DNA of 5,140 nucleotides from JAADHY01 sp964428935 (lineage in GTDB: Bacteria; Planctomycetota; Planctomycetia; Planctomycetales; Planctomycetaceae), in NCBI GenBank assembly GCA_964428935.1, contig CAYSAG010000350.1:1-5140 (forward strand). Direction: 5' to 3'. Shown here one piece after another: positions 4,036 to 5,140 of this stretch. Made by a program: the position numbers and the translations under genes. The stretch's first letter is position 1, and each line of letters begins with the position of its first letter. The notes below the pieces were generated by a model. That model made no database searches, had not been told where the DNA came from, and saw only the letters and a program-made list of their open reading frames with translations.

Positions 4036-5140
4036 ATGAGCGAAAGCAAAGCCGACTACGCCGTGGTCATTGGCTTGGAGGTTCACGTGCAGTTGCTGAC
4101 CCGCACGAAAGCGTTTTGCGGCTGCGTGAACCTGTTCAACCCAGACAACCCCAACGTGCAGACCTGTCCGGTCTGTCTGGGTTTGCCCGGCGCTTTGCCG
4201 GTGCTGAACCGCCGCGCCTTCCGACTGGCTCTGCGCACCGCTTTGGCTTTGAACTGCCAGATTGCTCGGTTCACCAAATGGGACCGCAAGCAGTACTACT
4301 ACCCTGACCTTCCCAAGAACTACCAAATCAGCCAGTACGACTTGCCGTTCAGTCACGACGGGTGGCTGGAGGTGGAGGCCGAGGACGGCTCGGGCAAACG
4401 CCGAGTCGGAATCATTCGCGTCCACTTGGAAGAAGACGCGGGCAAGAACTTGCACGACGAAACCGGTCGCGGGCGCGACAGCCTGGTCGACCTGAACCGA
4501 GCCGGGACGCCGTTGCTGGAAATTGTCACCCAGCCGGACATTCGGTCGCCCGGTGAGGCTCGCCGCTTCCTCGAAGAACTGCGTCTGCTGTTGACTTACC
4601 TGGAAGTCTCGGACTGCAACATGCAAGAGGGCAGTCTGCGCTGCGACGCAAACGTCAATTTGCACATTCCCGACGGAAACGGCGGTACGGTGGCCACGCC
4701 CATTGTCGAGGTCAAGAACCTGAACAGCTTCCGGGCAGTGGAAGCCGCACTGGCCTACGAGGCTCGTCGTCAGTACCGGCAGTTCCGCGAAACCGGCCAC
4801 AAACTGGGCGACGTGCCCAAGGAAACGCGCGGCTGGGACGAAAAGCGCGAAGTCACGTTCGCTCAACGCGGCAAGGAAGAGGCTTCGGACTACCGCTACT
4901 TCCCCGACCCCGACCTGGTGCCGGTGACGGTCAGTGAGGAGCTGCTGGAAGAGGTGCGCGGGGAGCTGTGCGAGTTTCCGGCCGCCAGACGCGAACGCTT
5001 TCAGCGCGAGTACGGGTTGTCGGAGTACGACGCAACGGTGTTGGTCGAACAGGGACGGGCCGTGGCCGACTACTTCGAACGAGTGGCTCGTGACTGCGAA
5101 GACCCCAAGCGCGCGGCCAACTGGGTTACGCAGGACGTCC
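4036..5140 (+). CDS. gatB: Aspartyl/glutamyl-tRNA amidotransferase subunit B (3' end beyond window)
   Basis: GatB binds misacylated tRNA, phosphorylates the Glu or Asp side chain with ATP and then amidates it with ammonia from GatA. The window holds 368 residues. GatB is usually somewhat under 500, so the C-terminal tRNA-binding tail domain is largely missing because of the window edge, not a mutation. The cradle domain is complete and conserved: VIGLEVHVQL (11-20), the four cysteines of a likely zinc site (Cys28, Cys30, Cys44, Cys47, with CPVCLGLPG), QYYYPDLPKNYQISQYD (86-102), HLEEDAGK (130-137), VDLNRAGTPLLEIV (151-164), MQEGSLRCDANVN (196-208), EVKNLNSFR (225-233), and DYRYFPDPDL (285-294). 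The start is fixed by an in-frame TGA 15 nt upstream and by GAGG at 4022-4025. The gene follows gatA by 158 nt, mostly filled by a small coupled frame. Asp codons are uniformly GAC and Tyr codons TAC. Confidence 0.98.
   Translation, partial: MSESKADYAVVIGLEVHVQLLTRTKAFCGCVNLFNPDNPNVQTCPVCLGLPGALPVLNRRAFRLALRTALALNCQIARFTKWDRKQYYYPDLPKNYQISQYDLPFSHDGWLEVEAEDGSGKRRVGIIRVHLEEDAGKNLHDETGRGRDSLVDLNRAGTPLLEIVTQPDIRSPGEARRFLEELRLLLTYLEVSDCNMQEGSLRCDANVNLHIPDGNGGTVATPIVEVKNLNSFRAVEAALAYEARRQYRQFRETGHKLGDVPKETRGWDEKREVTFAQRGKEEASDYRYFPDPDLVPVTVSEELLEEVRGELCEFPAARRERFQREYGLSEYDATVLVEQGRAVADYFERVARDCEDPKRAANWVTQDV

Noticed and set aside
3591..4307. 238-codon + strand frame across the gatA-gatB junction
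   Set aside because: It is out of frame with both genes and its translation is Arg/Pro-rich. It also spans the small-frame region, which is why openness alone was not used as evidence for the small gene.
3673..4866. 397-codon open frame on the - strand across gatA, the small frame and gatB
   Set aside because: It is the antisense of two highly conserved genes. Long antisense frames are expected when coding-strand codons are strongly GC-biased with few T-A-containing codons. It has no recognisable motifs.

Overview
The window is GC-rich (63-65% in the lines I counted by hand) and bacterial. Its core is the tRNA-dependent amidotransferase locus gatC-gatA-gatB, all on the + strand, with gatB cut by the right edge. 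The protein sequences would fit a Planctomycetota-like or other GC-rich free-living bacterium, but no taxon-specific marker is present, so that is only an impression.

Layout: positions 1-75 hold what looks like the last 24 codons of a + strand gene. Positions 76-621 have no gene I can support. They contain a cluster of C-runs (a G-quadruplex pattern on the - strand), a 12-bp palindrome and an 11-bp perfect inverted repeat. Positions 622-1617 encode a complete aldo/keto reductase with its catalytic tetrad. A 325-nt gap (1618-1942) leads to gatC (1943-2242), then a 153-nt structured gap, then gatA (2396-3877). A 49-codon open frame starting with GTG overlaps the gatA stop by 4 nt (3874-4023) and ends 12 nt before gatB (4036 to the window end). 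It was not recognised, but its base composition by codon position looks coding.

How the genes work together: GatC, GatA and GatB form the heterotrimer that amidates Glu-tRNA(Gln) and/or Asp-tRNA(Asn). GatA releases ammonia from glutamine, GatB activates and amidates the misacylated tRNA, and GatC clamps the two together. The aldo/keto reductase has no evident functional link to them. The most interesting items are the small unannotated frame coupled between gatA and gatB, and a strong local avoidance of the dinucleotides AT and TA. There is no AT or TA at all in the 325 nt before gatC, no ATA and no GATC anywhere in the window, and isoleucine is nearly always ATT despite high GC3.
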